DNA of 29,411 bases from JBCBZH01 sp039815415 (GTDB taxonomy: Bacteria; Bacteroidota; Rhodothermia; Rhodothermales; Rubricoccaceae), in the NCBI GenBank assembly GCA_039815415.1, contig JBCBZH010000019.1:1-29411 (forward strand), written 5' to 3'. The position numbers and the translations under genes were made by a program. The notes under the pieces were generated by a model that saw only the letters and a list, made by a program, of their open reading frames with translations, was not told the origin of the DNA and did not search any database. Positions 1 to 7,003 of this stretch are shown in pieces; the first letter of the stretch is position 1; each line of letters begins with the position of its first letter.

Positions 1-98
1 GCGCGGTCAACCGCTCCTTCCAGTTCAAGGCGCAGGGGGGCATTCTAGCCATTCGCCAGCTCGATGTGGTTCAGTGGCGGAGCGACCGTTCAGAGTGA
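1..98 (+). CDS. Possible 3' end of a truncated gene
   Basis: Frame 3 is open from the window edge to a TGA at 96–98. Its last 31 residues alternate hydrophobic and polar positions (FQFKAQGGILAIRQLDVVQW), as at the end of a beta-rich protein. The first copy of the iterated repeat (54–64) is read here as RQLD. The frame would run tail to tail into the leftward gene at 71–547, overlapping it by 28 bases. No family is recognised. The open frame is too short to exclude chance. Confidence 0.3.
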   Translation, partial: AVNRSFQFKAQGGILAIRQLDVVQWRSDRSE

Positions 99-547
99 CC
101 GTAGTTCAATACGTCAATCTGGTACTCTTCTCTTATGTCGAGGATGGGGGTGTCTAAGTGTCGCTCAAAGCCCATCCACGGCCACAGCTTTCTCATTCGC
201 TTTGCCCTGACAATTATCAAGGGAATGCTGGGAAGCAGCTTGATCGTGTTGCTGATGGCATGCGAAACACCGAAATGCCTCGACAGCTCGAAAGCGCTGG
301 CCTCACGGTAGCCTGTGATATGCCCCCAGAAGCCTAGGTCCGTACCAAAGAGGGTCCAGATCTTTACCGCGCCCTCTCCGAACAAGGAGATGTCGCAGTC
401 GAACAGTACGTGCGCCACGTCATGAGCCTCAAAGAAGACTCTGGCTTCGCTGGACACCCACTCTTCGGTATGACTGAGGTGCTCTGCGTTTCTCTCGCGA
501 AAGGCCTGCACCGCTTGCCTTAGAGTGGCTCTGTCATCTCCTGGCAT
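71..547 (-). CDS. Coq4-like protein with HDxxHx11E metal motif
   Basis: The product has about 158 residues. In the frame starting at the GTG at 548–550, His43-Asp44-Val-Ala-His47 is followed after exactly eleven residues by Glu59. This is the HDxxH(x11)E zinc-ligand pattern known from the Coq4 family. Eukaryotic Coq4 acts in ubiquinone biosynthesis; many bacterial members have no assigned role. The middle section (WTLFGTDLGFWGHITGY) and a hydrophobic stretch near residues 103–113 suggest a compact helical, possibly membrane-associated protein. Either the ATG at 545–547 or the GTG just before it could start translation, and neither has a clear Shine-Dalgarno site. It is the first of four leftward genes that share no obvious pathway. 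The family call is good; the function is open. Confidence 0.6.
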   Translation of the reverse strand: MPGDDRATLRQAVQAFRERNAEHLSHTEEWVSSEARVFFEAHDVAHVLFDCDISLFGEGAVKIWTLFGTDLGFWGHITGYREASAFELSRHFGVSHAISNTIKLLPSIPLIIVRAKRMRKLWPWMGFERHLDTPILDIREEYQIDVLNYGHSERSLRH

Positions 548-622
548 CACGTCGGAAGTCTTGGTGATCTGAATCTGGAGCGGAGTGTCGTGGAGCAGGC
601 GGTCGTTCTGTGGCCCCCGCAG

Positions 623-1027
623 TTAGCTCTGAGGAAGCGCGGCTACAGCGTCGATTTCAAGCAGAAAGTCCGGGTTGGCAAGACCAGAGACGTATAGCAT
701 AGTGATCAAGGGCGGATTCGGCCGGCCAGCCCATACGCGTTGGATAACGCCAAAGGCCGGTTCGAGGGGCTGGCCCTCAACGACATGGACGTTCCACTTG
801 ATGACGTGCTCCAAACTTGTCCCCGCTGCTGTCAAAGCGGTTTCGATGTTGCGGAACACCTGTTCGGCTTGCGCGGCGATGTCGCCAGCACCAACAATCT
901 CGCCCCACGCATCCATCGCGTTCTGCCCTCCAATGTGAACGGTGGCCGTGCCCGGCGGCACGATGATGGCCTGCGTGAAGGCTGGATTGGAGTGCAGGCC
1001 GTCGGGATTCAAGTATTGAAGGCTCAT
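623..1027 (-). CDS. RidA/YjgF/YER057c-like (Rid family) protein
   Basis: At 134 residues this has the usual Rid length. The family order is visible: an N-terminal strand, the helix FRNIETALTAAGTSLEHVIKWNVHV, and the C-terminal strand LLEIDAVAAL. Archetypal RidA hydrolyses reactive enamine/imine intermediates of PLP enzymes and needs an arginine in the strand before the LVEIE-like segment. Here that region reads SGLANPDFLLEID and I see no equivalent arginine, so this is probably another Rid subgroup with a different or unknown activity. Its start lies only nine bases after the stop of the gene at 1037–1528, so the two are probably co-transcribed leftward. Confidence 0.8.
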   Translation of the reverse strand: MSLQYLNPDGLHSNPAFTQAIIVPPGTATVHIGGQNAMDAWGEIVGAGDIAAQAEQVFRNIETALTAAGTSLEHVIKWNVHVVEGQPLEPAFGVIQRVWAGRPNPPLITMLYVSGLANPDFLLEIDAVAALPQS

Positions 1028-1036
1028 GGTAGGGAG

Positions 1037-1528
1037 TCAGCGACTGGTCGGCCTGTCTCTTCCGACGAAACGCCCTTTCCCATTCAGGAAGTCGATAGCC
1101 CGGGACACGTTGCGCTTGACGCTCTCGTCTCTCTTCAGCTGGGAGATGTACCGAACGATCTCCTTCCTTCTGGAGGCGGGCAGGTCCTCGTACACCCGCC
1201 TGGCCGTATCGTCTTCCACAAGAGCCGCTATCAGAAGGGGGTGAGGCTCTATTGTGCGGTCGCTCGGGTCGAACGCGATGGAGAGATCGAGGCTCTCGCC
1301 GATGCGCCGTGGGGAGTCAGGGAGCATCGTCATGTTTACGTAGAGCCGCCATGCGCCCCGGAATCTCACGAGCGTCTGTTGGAAAGGCATCTCATTGACG
1401 ACGCCTCTGATCGGGATTGGCCCCCGGATCTTGCCCGCTCGCTCGAACAACGCTTCCAAGACGCCTTGCGGGACGAATACGAAGGGGTTGCCCTCGACGA
1501 TCTGTAAGTCCGCACTGAAGCTGTGCAT
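1037..1528 (-). CDS. DUF1905 / YdeI-OmpD-associated domain protein
   Basis: The product has about 163 residues from the ATG at 1526–1528. The N-terminal half (FSADLQIVEGNPFVFVPQGV ... GVVNEMPFQQTLVRF) matches the DUF1905 beta-barrel pattern. The C-terminal 50 residues (YEDLPASRRKEIVRYISQ, then KRNVSRAIDFLNGKGRF) match the bacteriocin-protection YdeI/OmpD-associated helical domain. The two domains commonly occur together in proteins of unknown biochemical role. The frame is open upstream to 1591, but the added 21 residues do not resemble the family, so I use the internal ATG. It is followed at once by the Rid-family gene. Confidence 0.7.
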   Translation of the reverse strand: MHSFSADLQIVEGNPFVFVPQGVLEALFERAGKIRGPIPIRGVVNEMPFQQTLVRFRGAWRLYVNMTMLPDSPRRIGESLDLSIAFDPSDRTIEPHPLLIAALVEDDTARRVYEDLPASRRKEIVRYISQLKRDESVKRNVSRAIDFLNGKGRFVGRDRPTSR

Positions 1529-1782
1529 TCGTTGTAAGCCCGATATAGAGCCTGGCGGGAGATGCATAGCAGAGGGGCGCGTACCAGCCACGGGCTGAGA
1601 GCGCGAGGAGTGTCCGAGCGAATCTAGGCGTCGGAGCCCACACCTGCTGAAAACGCTGATTGCTCTTGGTCGGTCGCGGCGGCGAGTTCTACCGCATCCG
1701 GCCTACGAGCGCTTCTGCCAAGGGCGATAGTCGGCGACGATTCCGGTCTCAGCCATGCCGAACTGCTCCTCTGGCAATTCCT
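1529..1782. other. Intergenic stretch with a possible 17-codon leader frame
   Basis: There is no long frame between the SDR stop and the DUF1905 start. On the minus strand an ATG at 1754–1756 lies ten bases after AGAGGAG, a rare good Shine-Dalgarno here, and opens a 17-residue frame ending at a TAG at 1703–1705 (MAETGIVADYRPWQKRS). The reading is protein-like but short. It could be a leader peptide, the remnant of a lost gene, or chance. Confidence 0.25.
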
Positions 1783-2586
1783 TTACTTCCCGCCCGTAAC
1801 GTCTATGAAGCTCCCGGTGACGAATGATGCTTCTGACGACAGCAGCCAGAGTGTCGCTGCTGCAACTTCCTCCGGTTGGCCGCCGCGCTTCATAGGAATA
1901 AAGTCCTTCACGCGATCCACTCGGTTCGGCTCGCCGCCGCTCGCATGCATCTCAGTATAGATGTAACCAGTACGAACTCCATTCACGCGTATGCCCTCTG
2001 CCGCTACTTCCTGAGCCAGCCCAATCGTGAATGTGTCTAGAGCACCCTTCGAAGCAGCGTAATCCACATACTCGCCTGGTGATCCGAGCCGCGAGGCGCA
2101 GGATGAAACGTTTACGATCGCGCCGCCTTGGCCGCCAAATTTCGTCGACATGCGGCGAATGGCTTCCCGGCCGCAGATGAAAGCGCCGAAGACGTTCGTG
2201 GCAAAGACGCGGCGTAGCCTTGCAACGTCGATGGCCTCTACTCGTGTCTGTGTTTCCAAGATACCGGCGTTGTTGACTAGCCCTGTCAATAGACCAAGCT
2301 CTCGGTCACACTCCTCGAATAGGCGAATCACTTCGGATTCAACCGATACATCTGCTTGGATGGCAATGGCGTGCCCTCCGGCGTCGGTGATGAGTTTTAC
2401 CACCTCCTCTGCCGCCTTTGCGTCACGTCGAAAATTGACGCAGACGGAATAGCCCCGCTCCGCTGCCATTCGAGCCGTAGCGGCACCAATACCGCGACTG
2501 CCGCCGGTGACCAGTATTGCTTGCCTGCCAGAGCTCACTAGCGTGTCGCGTCCGCCTAACCAGTGCTTCAGGGGTTCGTTCCACAT
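1783..2586 (-). CDS. Short-chain dehydrogenase/reductase (SDR)
   Basis: This is a classical SDR that reduces or oxidises a carbonyl/alcohol with NAD(P)H in the cytoplasm. With the ATG at 2584–2586 as start (267 residues), the cofactor motif TGGSRGIG is at 27–34, NNAG at 105–108, the catalytic serine at about 161–162 and YAASK at 176–180; the protein ends in the usual TGSFIDVTGGK. An alternative GTG at 2536–2538 gives 251 residues, closer to the family norm. A TTG start at 2649 is possible but adds sequence unlike the family. An Arg-Arg pair after the second strand (NFRRD) suggests NADP(H) preference. The substrate cannot be read from the sequence. Codon use looks less GC-rich than in genes to the right, and the iterated repeat is absent. 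Confidence 0.85.
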   Translation of the reverse strand: MWNEPLKHWLGGRDTLVSSGRQAILVTGGSRGIGAATARMAAERGYSVCVNFRRDAKAAEEVVKLITDAGGHAIAIQADVSVESEVIRLFEECDRELGLLTGLVNNAGILETQTRVEAIDVARLRRVFATNVFGAFICGREAIRRMSTKFGGQGGAIVNVSSCASRLGSPGEYVDYAASKGALDTFTIGLAQEVAAEGIRVNGVRTGYIYTEMHASGGEPNRVDRVKDFIPMKRGGQPEEVAAATLWLLSSEASFVTGSFIDVTGGK

Positions 2587-2891
2587 GAAGTCCCGGAACT
2601 GGCCCGGAAAGCGGAACGGACTCCGCAGTATATCCCGATTCGTCCGCAATCGCGGAACGGATTTCGTCTACTGGGCAACTCCAGGTCGTGTCTGGCCTCC
2701 CGAATCTCGCGTCCCCGTAGCCTGTACTCGGGGCCGACATGTCATTCAGACGTCCCTGAGCAAAAAAGCAACATCGAACTGGCGACGAGGCAGGCGCGAT
2801 GCCTGCACCTTCACGCGTTCTCTCCGCGTAGGCATTCCTTTCAGTTCGGTTTCCGCCCATCTTGGGCACGTCCTTTCCCCGCCAGCTCGAG
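2587..2891. promoter_or_regulatory. Divergent intergenic region between SDR and first peroxidase
   Basis: This 305-base region lies between the leftward SDR and the rightward peroxidase. It holds a one-mismatch copy of the iterated repeat (CGAACTGGCG, 2775–2784), a short inverted repeat (GCAGGC-GCGAT-GCCTGC) near 2793–2809, and an exact 12-base copy at 2880–2891 that ends on the base before the peroxidase ATG. Promoters for both genes must lie here, but I cannot assign -35/-10 boxes with confidence. Confidence 0.4.
2880..2891 (+). repeat. Iterated repeat CGCCAGCTCGAG abutting a start codon
   Basis: An exact 12-base copy occupies the position where a ribosome-binding site would lie and is directly followed by the ATG of the first peroxidase gene. 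The paralogous gene at 4311 has no copy at this spot, so the repeat is not required for the start. Confidence 0.75.
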
Positions 2892-4013
2892 ATGCTCCGG
2901 CTCGCGTCCCTCACTTTGTTCGCCCTGGTCGCCATCGGGGGTGCCTTCGCCGCCCGCCTGAGCGACACCCCCGTCTTGCCCGAGACGCCCTACGACTACG
3001 AGGGCCTCGAGCTGCCGAGCCACCTCAACACCAACGCGACCCTCCGGTGGGACACCACGCCCGCCGACAACCCGATCACCAATGCGGGCGCAACGCTCGG
3101 TCGGGTGCTGTTCTACGATGTGCGGCTCTCCCGGAACGAGACCATTTCGTGCGCGTCGTGCCACCGCCAGGAGCACGGGTTCTCGGACCCCCGGCCCCTG
3201 AGCATCGGCTTCGAGGGAGGCGTGACACCGCGCAGCTCGATGGCCCTCGCCATCCCGCGCTATGACCCCAGCCGCAAGTTTTTCTGGGACCAGCGTGCTC
3301 GGACGCTTGAGGATCTGGCCTTGGAGCCCATCCAGGATCCCATCGAGATGGGCATGACGCTCGACGAGCTGACAGCTCGGCTGGCTGCCACGTCCTTCTA
3401 CCCCGACCTCTTCGCCGACGCGTTCGGCACGCCTGAGATCACGAGTGACCGCGTCGCACGCGCGTTGGCACAGTTCGTCCGCTCCATCGTGGCGTCCAAC
3501 TCGAAATACGATGCCGCACGGGAGGCCGATGGTGGATATGCTGGAGCGCCAATGGCAGGACTGAGCGACCAGGAGAACCGAGGACTCCAGCTGTTCTACG
3601 GGAAGGGAGGCTGCCAGAACTGCCACGGCGGCGATCTCCTCATGGGGGGACGTGCGACCAGCAACGGGTTGGACTCGACGGTCACGGATGTCGGCGCAGG
3701 TCAGGGACGCTTCAAAATCGTGACCCTGCGCAACATCGGGCTGACGGCGCCCTACATGCACGACGGTCGGTTCGAGACGCTGGAGGAGGTGATCGATCAC
3801 TACAGCACCGGCATTCAGCCCGGCCCTGGCCTGGACGGACGCCTGAGCGATGGCAACGGGCCGATCCGCATGAACTTCAGCGACGAGGAGAAGGCTGCGT
3901 TAGTGGCATTCCTGCATACGCTCACCGATACCACGCTCGCGACCAACCCGATGTGGTCGGACCCGTTCGCGGCAGTGACAACCAACGACAGCGTTTCCGG
4001 TGCGCGCCGGTAG
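2892..4013 (+). CDS. MauG/cytochrome c peroxidase family dihaem protein (paralogue 1)
   Basis: This 373-residue exported protein belongs to the dihaem cytochrome c peroxidase/MauG family, which reduces hydrogen peroxide or carries out haem-based oxidations in the periplasm. A Sec signal peptide (MLRLASLTLFALVAIGGAFA) is followed by haem motif CASCH at 87–91, in the context HRQEHGFSDPRPLS, and a second motif CQNCH at 241–245. The TAPYMHDGRF segment around 285–294 holds the Met/His region typical of the C-terminal haem. The start at 2892 is chosen because it aligns with the second paralogue and begins the signal peptide; an in-frame ATG at 2862 adds ten unlikely residues. A close paralogue follows at 4311–5429. 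Electron donor and true substrate are unknown. Confidence 0.9.
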   Translation: MLRLASLTLFALVAIGGAFAARLSDTPVLPETPYDYEGLELPSHLNTNATLRWDTTPADNPITNAGATLGRVLFYDVRLSRNETISCASCHRQEHGFSDPRPLSIGFEGGVTPRSSMALAIPRYDPSRKFFWDQRARTLEDLALEPIQDPIEMGMTLDELTARLAATSFYPDLFADAFGTPEITSDRVARALAQFVRSIVASNSKYDAAREADGGYAGAPMAGLSDQENRGLQLFYGKGGCQNCHGGDLLMGGRATSNGLDSTVTDVGAGQGRFKIVTLRNIGLTAPYMHDGRFETLEEVIDHYSTGIQPGPGLDGRLSDGNGPIRMNFSDEEKAALVAFLHTLTDTTLATNPMWSDPFAAVTTNDSVSGARR

Positions 4014-4066
4014 GCGCAGGTTGCCTCAGACCGACGTACCGGACCCCGGCGCCAGCTCGAGGTCTC

Positions 4067-4144
4067 GGCTCCGTTGCGTTTCTGTGCGATGAGGACCACG
4101 TGCGGCTCCAGGTGCTGGTCGTACTCGAGCTGACGACACGCTGG
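4067..4144 (-). pseudogene. Remnant of a SAM methyltransferase 3' end
   Basis: Read leftward, this region encodes CRQLEYDQHLEPHVVLIAQK, clearly related to the C-terminus of the intact methyltransferase at 6293–6901 (CRHLEYDQYPELHVVVIAQK). At the DNA level, 4080–4138 and 6303–6361 match at roughly 50 of 59 bases by eye. Similarity stops abruptly at the upstream side, and the stop codon position is not conserved, so only the tail survives. It lies between inverted copies of the iterated repeat, as does the intact gene. It could be an old duplication that lost its body, or the last piece of a different but related gene. Confidence 0.55.
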
Positions 4145-4212
4145 CGCGGCTCCGATTCTTCGGTCGGGACATGCCTGAAGGATTCGCATCGCCCACCCTT
4201 CCATCCTGGAGC

Positions 4213-4224
4213 CTCGAGCTGGCG
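4213..4224 (-). repeat. Iterated repeat, right partner of an inverted pair
   Basis: This is an exact CTCGAGCTGGCG. With the exact CGCCAGCTCGAG at 4050–4061 it forms a 12-base inverted pair around the methyltransferase remnant. The following bases (AGGAGGCG) resemble those after the degenerate copy at 2775, upstream of the first peroxidase. Confidence 0.7.
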
Positions 4225-4310
4225 AGGAGGCGCAAGGGACACAATAGCCCGTCGCCGGTTCTGTTTCAGCCTATCCGTAGGTTCCTCTTTTCGTTGCCCT
4301 GTTATCCGAG

Positions 4311-5429
4311 ATGCTTCGGCTTGCATCGCTCGCTGTTTTCGCCTTGGCTGCCATCGGAGGGACCTTTGCCGTCCGTCTGGGCGACACGCCGGTCTTGCCT
4401 GAGACGCCCTACGACTATGAGGGCACCGCGCTGCCGAGCTACCTCGGCATCAACCCAAGGCTTGACAACACGCCCGCTGACAACCCGATCACCAACGCAG
4501 GCGCGACGCTGGGGCGGGTGCTGTTCTACGACGTGCGGCTCTCCCGGAACGAGACCGTGTCGTGCGCAACATGCCATCAACAGGAGCACGGCTTCTCAGA
4601 CCCCAGGCCCCTAAGCATCGGTTTCGAGGGCGAGCAGACCGCGCGACACTCGATGGCGCTCGTTCTCCCGCGCTACGATCTCGGCCGCCGATTTTTCTGG
4701 GACAAGCGAGCCCGGACGCTTGAGGATCTGGCCCTGCAGCCCATTCAGGATCCCATCGAGATGGGCATGACGCTCGACGAGCTGACGGACCGGCTGGCTG
4801 CCACGTCCTTCTACCCCGATCTGTTCGCCGACGCGTTCGGCACGCCGGAGGTCACGAGCGACCGTGTCGCACGCGCGTTGGCGCAGTTCATCCGCTCCAT
4901 CGTGGTGTCCAACTCGAAATACGATGCCGCCCGCGAGGCCGATGGCCGGTATCCCGGAGCGCCGCTGGCAGGGCTGACCGACCAGGAAAACCGGGGACAA
5001 CGGTTGTTCTTCGGGAGAGGAGGCTGCCAGAACTGCCACGTCGGCGATCTGTTTATGGGGGGGCGCGTAAGCAGCAACGGACTGGATTCGACGATCACCG
5101 ACGAGGGCGCGGGCCTGGGGCGCTTCAAGGTTGTCACCCTACGCAACATCGGGCTGACGGCGCCCTACATGCACGACGGTCGGTTCGAGACGCTGGAGGA
5201 GGTGATCGATCACTACAGCACCGGCATCCAAGTCAGCCCGGGTCTGGATTTCCACCTTCGTGGCCCCGGCGGAGCCGCCCGGATGAACTTCAGCGATGAG
5301 GAGCGGGACGCACTGGTGGCGTTTCTGCACACGCTTACCGACACCACGCTCGCGACCAATCCCATGTGGTCGGATCCATTCGCAGCCCAGGAAACGGGTG
5401 CCGAGATCGGGTCCGACGTGCCCCGGTAG
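4311..5429 (+). CDS. MauG/cytochrome c peroxidase family dihaem protein (paralogue 2)
   Basis: At 372 residues this has the same plan as the preceding gene: signal peptide (MLRLASLAVFALAAIGGTFA), first haem site CATCH at 85–89, second haem site CQNCH at 239–243, and TAPYMHDGRF in the C-terminal domain. The two proteins align end to end with few gaps and are mostly identical, pointing to tandem duplication. Differences cluster around residues 40–55, 105–130 and the tail, which suggests some divergence of the surface or active-site loop. The pair may give dosage or act on different oxidants. A periplasmic location and maturation by a c-type cytochrome system are expected from the family, but no maturation genes are in the window. 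Confidence 0.9.
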   Translation: MLRLASLAVFALAAIGGTFAVRLGDTPVLPETPYDYEGTALPSYLGINPRLDNTPADNPITNAGATLGRVLFYDVRLSRNETVSCATCHQQEHGFSDPRPLSIGFEGEQTARHSMALVLPRYDLGRRFFWDKRARTLEDLALQPIQDPIEMGMTLDELTDRLAATSFYPDLFADAFGTPEVTSDRVARALAQFIRSIVVSNSKYDAAREADGRYPGAPLAGLTDQENRGQRLFFGRGGCQNCHVGDLFMGGRVSSNGLDSTITDEGAGLGRFKVVTLRNIGLTAPYMHDGRFETLEEVIDHYSTGIQVSPGLDFHLRGPGGAARMNFSDEERDALVAFLHTLTDTTLATNPMWSDPFAAQETGAEIGSDVPR

Positions 5430-5526
5430 AACCGGAGCGGTCCTAGAGTGACGTGCAAAGTGGCTGTACGCCTACACCGAGCTGGCGTGCATCTTGGCGA
5501 CCTCTTCCCGTCGCTCTCATGCCATC

Positions 5527-6240
5527 ATGCGGCTCCTGCATTCCTCGTTTCCTGTCGGCGCTCTGATCGCCCTCAGCCTCGCTGTCCTGACCTCGCCAGC
5601 TCGAGCCCAAGCCGAGACCCCCGAAGTTCTTCCGACAGCCTGCGAGGTCGAGCTGGCGTTGAGCGCTGCGCCGCCGCACCTCCGAGAGGGCGCAGGCGTG
5701 TTCGTCTACACCGCTGAGGGATACGTCCAGCACCGCGAGGCCACCAACCCCTACACCTGCATCGTTAACCGGGACAGCCCCCGCAACATCAAACCGACGT
5801 GCTTCGACGCGGAAGGCACAGCAACGATCATCCCGAAGATCGAGTTTGTGGGGGAGCGCCTCGCCCGAGGGATCCCGATGTCAGAGACCTGGGCCGCCGT
5901 GCAGGAGGGGTTCGAGGACGGCACGTTCGCCAGCCCGACGCCCGGACTGGCCTACATGCTCTCGAACTACAACCGCCCTTTCAACACGCAGACGGATTCG
6001 CTGGTCTGGTTTCCGCCGCACGTGATGGTCTACGCACCCAACCTGACCAACGAGGCCATCGGAACGGACATGGACGCGCTGAACGCGGACTGGCGCCTGC
6101 CGTTCGTGGGCTATCAGGGGCCACAGGGCTTTGTCATCGTGTTGACGCAGGAGCAAAGCACGCCTCAGCCCGGAGACCTGCCGCACTGCCCGGCGTGGCT
6201 TCGCGCGAACCCACCCGAGGTGGCAGAGTCGCTTCATTAA
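5527..6240 (+). CDS. Secreted protein of unknown function
   Basis: From the ATG at 5527 the product has 237 residues and starts with a Sec signal peptide (MRLLHSSFPVGALIALSLAV, then a predicted cut after ARAQA). The mature part has cysteines in PTACEVE, PYTCIV, PTCFD and PHCPAW that could form disulfides, and a WFPPHVMVYAPNLT segment. I do not recognise a family. Two repeat copies fall inside the coding region: 5594–5605 at the signal-peptide cleavage region and 5649–5658, read as VELAL. It follows the second peroxidase by about 100 bases on the same strand, so both may serve the same envelope process, but this is inference. An upstream in-frame ATG at 5494 would spoil the signal peptide. Confidence 0.65.
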   Translation: MRLLHSSFPVGALIALSLAVLTSPARAQAETPEVLPTACEVELALSAAPPHLREGAGVFVYTAEGYVQHREATNPYTCIVNRDSPRNIKPTCFDAEGTATIIPKIEFVGERLARGIPMSETWAAVQEGFEDGTFASPTPGLAYMLSNYNRPFNTQTDSLVWFPPHVMVYAPNLTNEAIGTDMDALNADWRLPFVGYQGPQGFVIVLTQEQSTPQPGDLPHCPAWLRANPPEVAESLH

Positions 6241-6255
6241 GCGTGCTCACACGCT

Positions 6256-6267
6256 CGCCAGCTCGAG
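6256..6267 (+). repeat. Iterated repeat, left partner of pair around methyltransferase
   Basis: This exact CGCCAGCTCGAG lies in the short convergent spacer between the secreted protein and the methyltransferase stop. It pairs with CTCGAGCTGGCG at 6960–6971 on the far side of the methyltransferase. Confidence 0.75.
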
Positions 6268-6292
6268 CGCATCCGCTTACAGGCTCCGCCAC

Positions 6293-6901
6293 TCACAGGC
6301 TCTTCTGGGCGATGACGACCACGTGCAGCTCTGGGTACTGGTCATACTCGAGATGGCGACAGACGCACCCTGAGTCCGTCAGGAGACGAAGCAGATGTGG
6401 GAGCCCGAGCGTGCTGTAGGAGACCTCGACGCCCATGTCCGCGTTGGTGATTTCCTTCGGCACATCCAGTCCGGCGGTGGTGGTGATGAACACGCCGCCC
6501 GGGGCCAGGTGGGAGAGGGTCTTCTGCAAGACGGATTCTTGCTGATCCAGCGGCAGGTGCCAGAGGCTGTCCCAGGCAGAGATGACATCGTAGGGGTACG
6601 GGAACGTCCATTCGCAGATGTCGGCATGGTGGAACACGACCTCGGGATGCTGCGCGCTCGCCAGCTCGAGCATGCGCGGGGAGATGTCGAGTCCTTCCAC
6701 CTCGAATCCGTGACTCAGAAGCAACTCGAGAATGCGGGTGCTGCTTCCGCAGCCGATGTCCAGCGCTCGGCGTCCGTGGTCGGGAGGCAGAAACGCCAGC
6801 GCGCGCTCGTGCTGGGCGATGCCATTCGTGCGGTCGAAGTCGTCGCTCACCCAGAGGTCGGCGATCTGGTCGTAGCTCTGGGCGGTTTCGAGGGGCGTCA
6901 T
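6293..6901 (-). CDS. Class I SAM-dependent methyltransferase
   Basis: This 202-residue protein has a Rossmann methyltransferase fold. Motif I is ALDIGCGSSTRILELLL near residue 45–60, the acidic end of strand 2 is EGLDISPRMLELA, and DVISAWDSLWHLP followed by LAPGGVFITTT are motifs IV–V. It methylates an unknown substrate in the cytoplasm; the short C-terminal part (CRHLEYDQYPELHVVVIAQKSL) gives no clear substrate hint. It runs leftward against its neighbour and is bracketed by inverted copies of the iterated repeat (6256–6267 and 6960–6971), with a third copy inside at 6659–6670. A decayed copy of its last ~20 codons lies at 4067–4144. Confidence 0.85.
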   Translation of the reverse strand: MTPLETAQSYDQIADLWVSDDFDRTNGIAQHERALAFLPPDHGRRALDIGCGSSTRILELLLSHGFEVEGLDISPRMLELASAQHPEVVFHHADICEWTFPYPYDVISAWDSLWHLPLDQQESVLQKTLSHLAPGGVFITTTAGLDVPKEITNADMGVEVSYSTLGLPHLLRLLTDSGCVCRHLEYDQYPELHVVVIAQKSL

Positions 6902-6959
6902 CAGAGTTGAAGGTTCGGCACGCTGTCGGACTCTCGCACCCTCAGGCGGGTTGCATCGG

Positions 6960-6971
6960 CTCGAGCTGGCG
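6960..6971 (-). repeat. Iterated repeat, right partner of pair around methyltransferase
   Basis: This exact CTCGAGCTGGCG lies in the divergent spacer between the methyltransferase and a possible small gene. Together with 6256–6267 it forms a perfect 12-base inverted pair enclosing the methyltransferase. Confidence 0.75.
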
Positions 6972-7003
6972 TGAGAGTTTGCGGTCCCGTTGCCACGACG
7001 CTC

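Larger units (their letters stand above)
4014..4310. other. Spacer between the two peroxidase paralogues
   Basis: There is no intact gene in these 297 bases. The spacer holds a convergent pair of exact repeat copies (4050–4061 CGCCAGCTCGAG and 4213–4224 CTCGAGCTGGCG) bracketing a decayed methyltransferase fragment, then about 86 bases leading to the second peroxidase start, where its promoter or leader may lie. No terminator with a T-run is visible. Confidence 0.5.

Noticed and set aside
551..1782. Integron cassette array (single unrelated genes on one strand, spacer with GCTAAC at about 619–624)
   Set aside because: I looked for attC sites with paired RYYYAAC and GTTRRRY ends between the genes and found none. 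The Rid and DUF1905 genes are only nine bases apart, leaving no room for an attC.
6293..6901. The methyltransferase as the DNA methylase recognising the repeat
   Set aside because: It has a class I fold, but there is no DPPY/NPPY or PC catalytic motif of adenine- or cytosine-specific DNA methylases, and it is small; a small-molecule or lipid substrate is more likely.
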